A stretch of 24,319 bases of DNA from Ruminococcaceae bacterium UBA2719 (GTDB lineage Bacteria; Bacillota; Clostridia; Oscillospirales; Acutalibacteraceae). The translations under genes were made by a program, and so were the position numbers. The notes beneath the pieces were generated by a model that searched no databases, was not told the DNA's origin, and saw only the letters and a program-made list of their open reading frames with translations. The stretch is from assembly GCA_002353935.1 (NCBI GenBank), contig DEKP01000039.1, positions 1-24,319 on the forward strand. Reading direction: 5' to 3'. Position 1 is the first letter of the stretch; each line of letters starts with the position of its first letter. Below are positions 23,613 through 24,319 of this stretch, one piece after another.

Positions 23613-24277
23613 ATATGCTCCTTCATAATAGCAAGCAAGCGATTTACCGATTCTTCGAGAGATTCATCAGATGTATCAACTTCAATAGCATCGCTCGCTG
23701 GTTTGAGTGGCGCAATATCACGATGAGAATCGGCATAATCACGATCTATAACATCTTGAAGAATATCATCATATTTTATATCCATGCCTTTTTCTATTAG
23801 CTCGTCATATCTCCTTTTTGCTCTGCACTCTGGAGATGCAAACAAGAAAATTTTGAGTTTGGCGTCAGGTAAAACAACAGTTCCTATATCTCTGCCGTCC
23901 ATAATAACATTATTAGTTTTTGCCATATTCCTCTGTAAATCCAGTAAAAACGCACGCACCTGCGGTATTTTTGATACAGAAGATGCCATCATAGAAATTT
24001 CAGGTGTTCTGATAAGAGAAGAAACGTCTTCGTTATTAAGCAAAACTATTTGTTCGTTTTTTTCGTTGAAGGCTAACTTTACTTCAGTTTTATCCAGTAT
24101 AGCAAGAACTTCAAGAGTGTTATCTGTTTTAACGTTTGCTCTTTGACAAGCAAGCGCTATTGTTCTGTAAAGCGCTCCCGTATCTACATATATAAACCCT
24201 AGTTCTTTAGCAGCCATACGAGCAATAGTAGATTTTCCTGCTCCCGCCGGGCCATCAATGGCAATTGCAATAGACAT
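23609..24277 (-). CDS. cmk: Cytidylate kinase
   Basis: Phosphorylates CMP and dCMP with ATP, feeding nucleotide and phospholipid (CDP-diacylglycerol) synthesis. The 222 residues match the family (about 220-230). Visible are the P-loop GPAGAGKST (9-17), YVDTGALYR for the nucleotide monophosphate, VIMDGRDIGTVVLPDA, the lid region ASPECRAKRRYDEL, and RDYADSHRDIAPLKPA near the end. The frame opens at 24292, but AGGAGA, the ribosome binding site, would then be inside the gene; the ATG five codons in (24277) has ideal spacing. First gene of its operon within the window; the promoter would lie beyond the right edge. Confidence 0.96.
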   Translation of the reverse strand: MSIAIAIDGPAGAGKSTIARMAAKELGFIYVDTGALYRTIALACQRANVKTDNTLEVLAILDKTEVKLAFNEKNEQIVLLNNEDVSSLIRTPEISMMASSVSKIPQVRAFLLDLQRNMAKTNNVIMDGRDIGTVVLPDAKLKIFLFASPECRAKRRYDELIEKGMDIKYDDILQDVIDRDYADSHRDIAPLKPASDAIEVDTSDESLEESVNRLLAIMKEHI

Positions 24278-24319
24278 ATTAATTCTCCTCATTTAAGTTT
24301 ATTTTTTATTATTAATAAT

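Noticed and set aside
1..24319. tRNA, rRNA, riboswitch, CRISPR, insertion sequence or prophage elements
   Set aside because: I read the intergenic regions on both strands and saw no such structure, repeat array or transposase/integrase gene; intergenic space is small throughout.

Overview
The window is a compact, AT-rich stretch of chromosome from an endospore-forming low-GC Firmicute of class Clostridia. The evidence is a complete spoIIIA operon, a spoIIGA-sigE pair, a gene fusing IspH to ribosomal protein S1, a second TsaD/Kae1-like protein in the nusB operon, and strong Shine-Dalgarno sites throughout. The set of genes resembles the Oscillospirales/Ruminococcaceae group, but that rank is an inference. 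TGA is an ordinary stop codon here. I see no tRNA, rRNA, insertion sequence, phage gene or CRISPR array, and no gene-free stretch longer than about 250 bases.

Layout, left to right. (1) 1-1495, plus strand: spoIIGA (5' end missing or damaged at the window edge) and sigE, ending at a good terminator. (2) 1499-10655, minus strand: reading from the right, a strong promoter drives nusB, a TsaD/Kae1-like paralogue, xseA and dnaE. pfkA has its own promoter and is followed by a MORN-repeat protein, a terminator and a small lipoprotein. (3) 10776-12939, plus strand: a lone cytosolic type I pullulanase with its own promoter and terminator. (4) 13020-17592, minus strand: the eight-gene spoIIIA operon, with a plausible SigE promoter lying partly inside the terminator of the gene before it. 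(5) 17634-20811, minus strand: a UPF0340 (TIGR01440) protein, an HD-domain hydrolase and ligA. (6) 20836-24277, minus strand: cmk, plsC and the ispH-rpsA fusion, closed by a perfect palindromic terminator.

Two parts act in one programme. SpoIIGA matures pro-SigE in the mother cell, and SigE then switches on spoIIIA, which builds the SpoIIIA-SpoIIQ channel between mother cell and forespore. Most other genes are housekeeping: replication and repair (dnaE, xseA, ligA), nucleotide, lipid and isoprenoid supply (cmk, plsC, ispH), translation (S1), transcription antitermination (nusB) and glycolysis (pfkA).

I found no clear new multi-gene system. The points that most deserve a second look are: the MORN protein of unknown function behind pfkA; the TsaD-like paralogue between nusB and xseA; the pullulanase that splits the usual spoIIIA-nusB neighbourhood; the absence of xseB; an apparent nonsense change that cuts ten codons from the S1 tail; the damaged 5' end of spoIIGA; and three hairpin terminators that sit directly against the next gene's ribosome binding site. 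Several starts were moved inward from the longest open frame because the longer frames run into terminators or place the ribosome binding site inside the gene.
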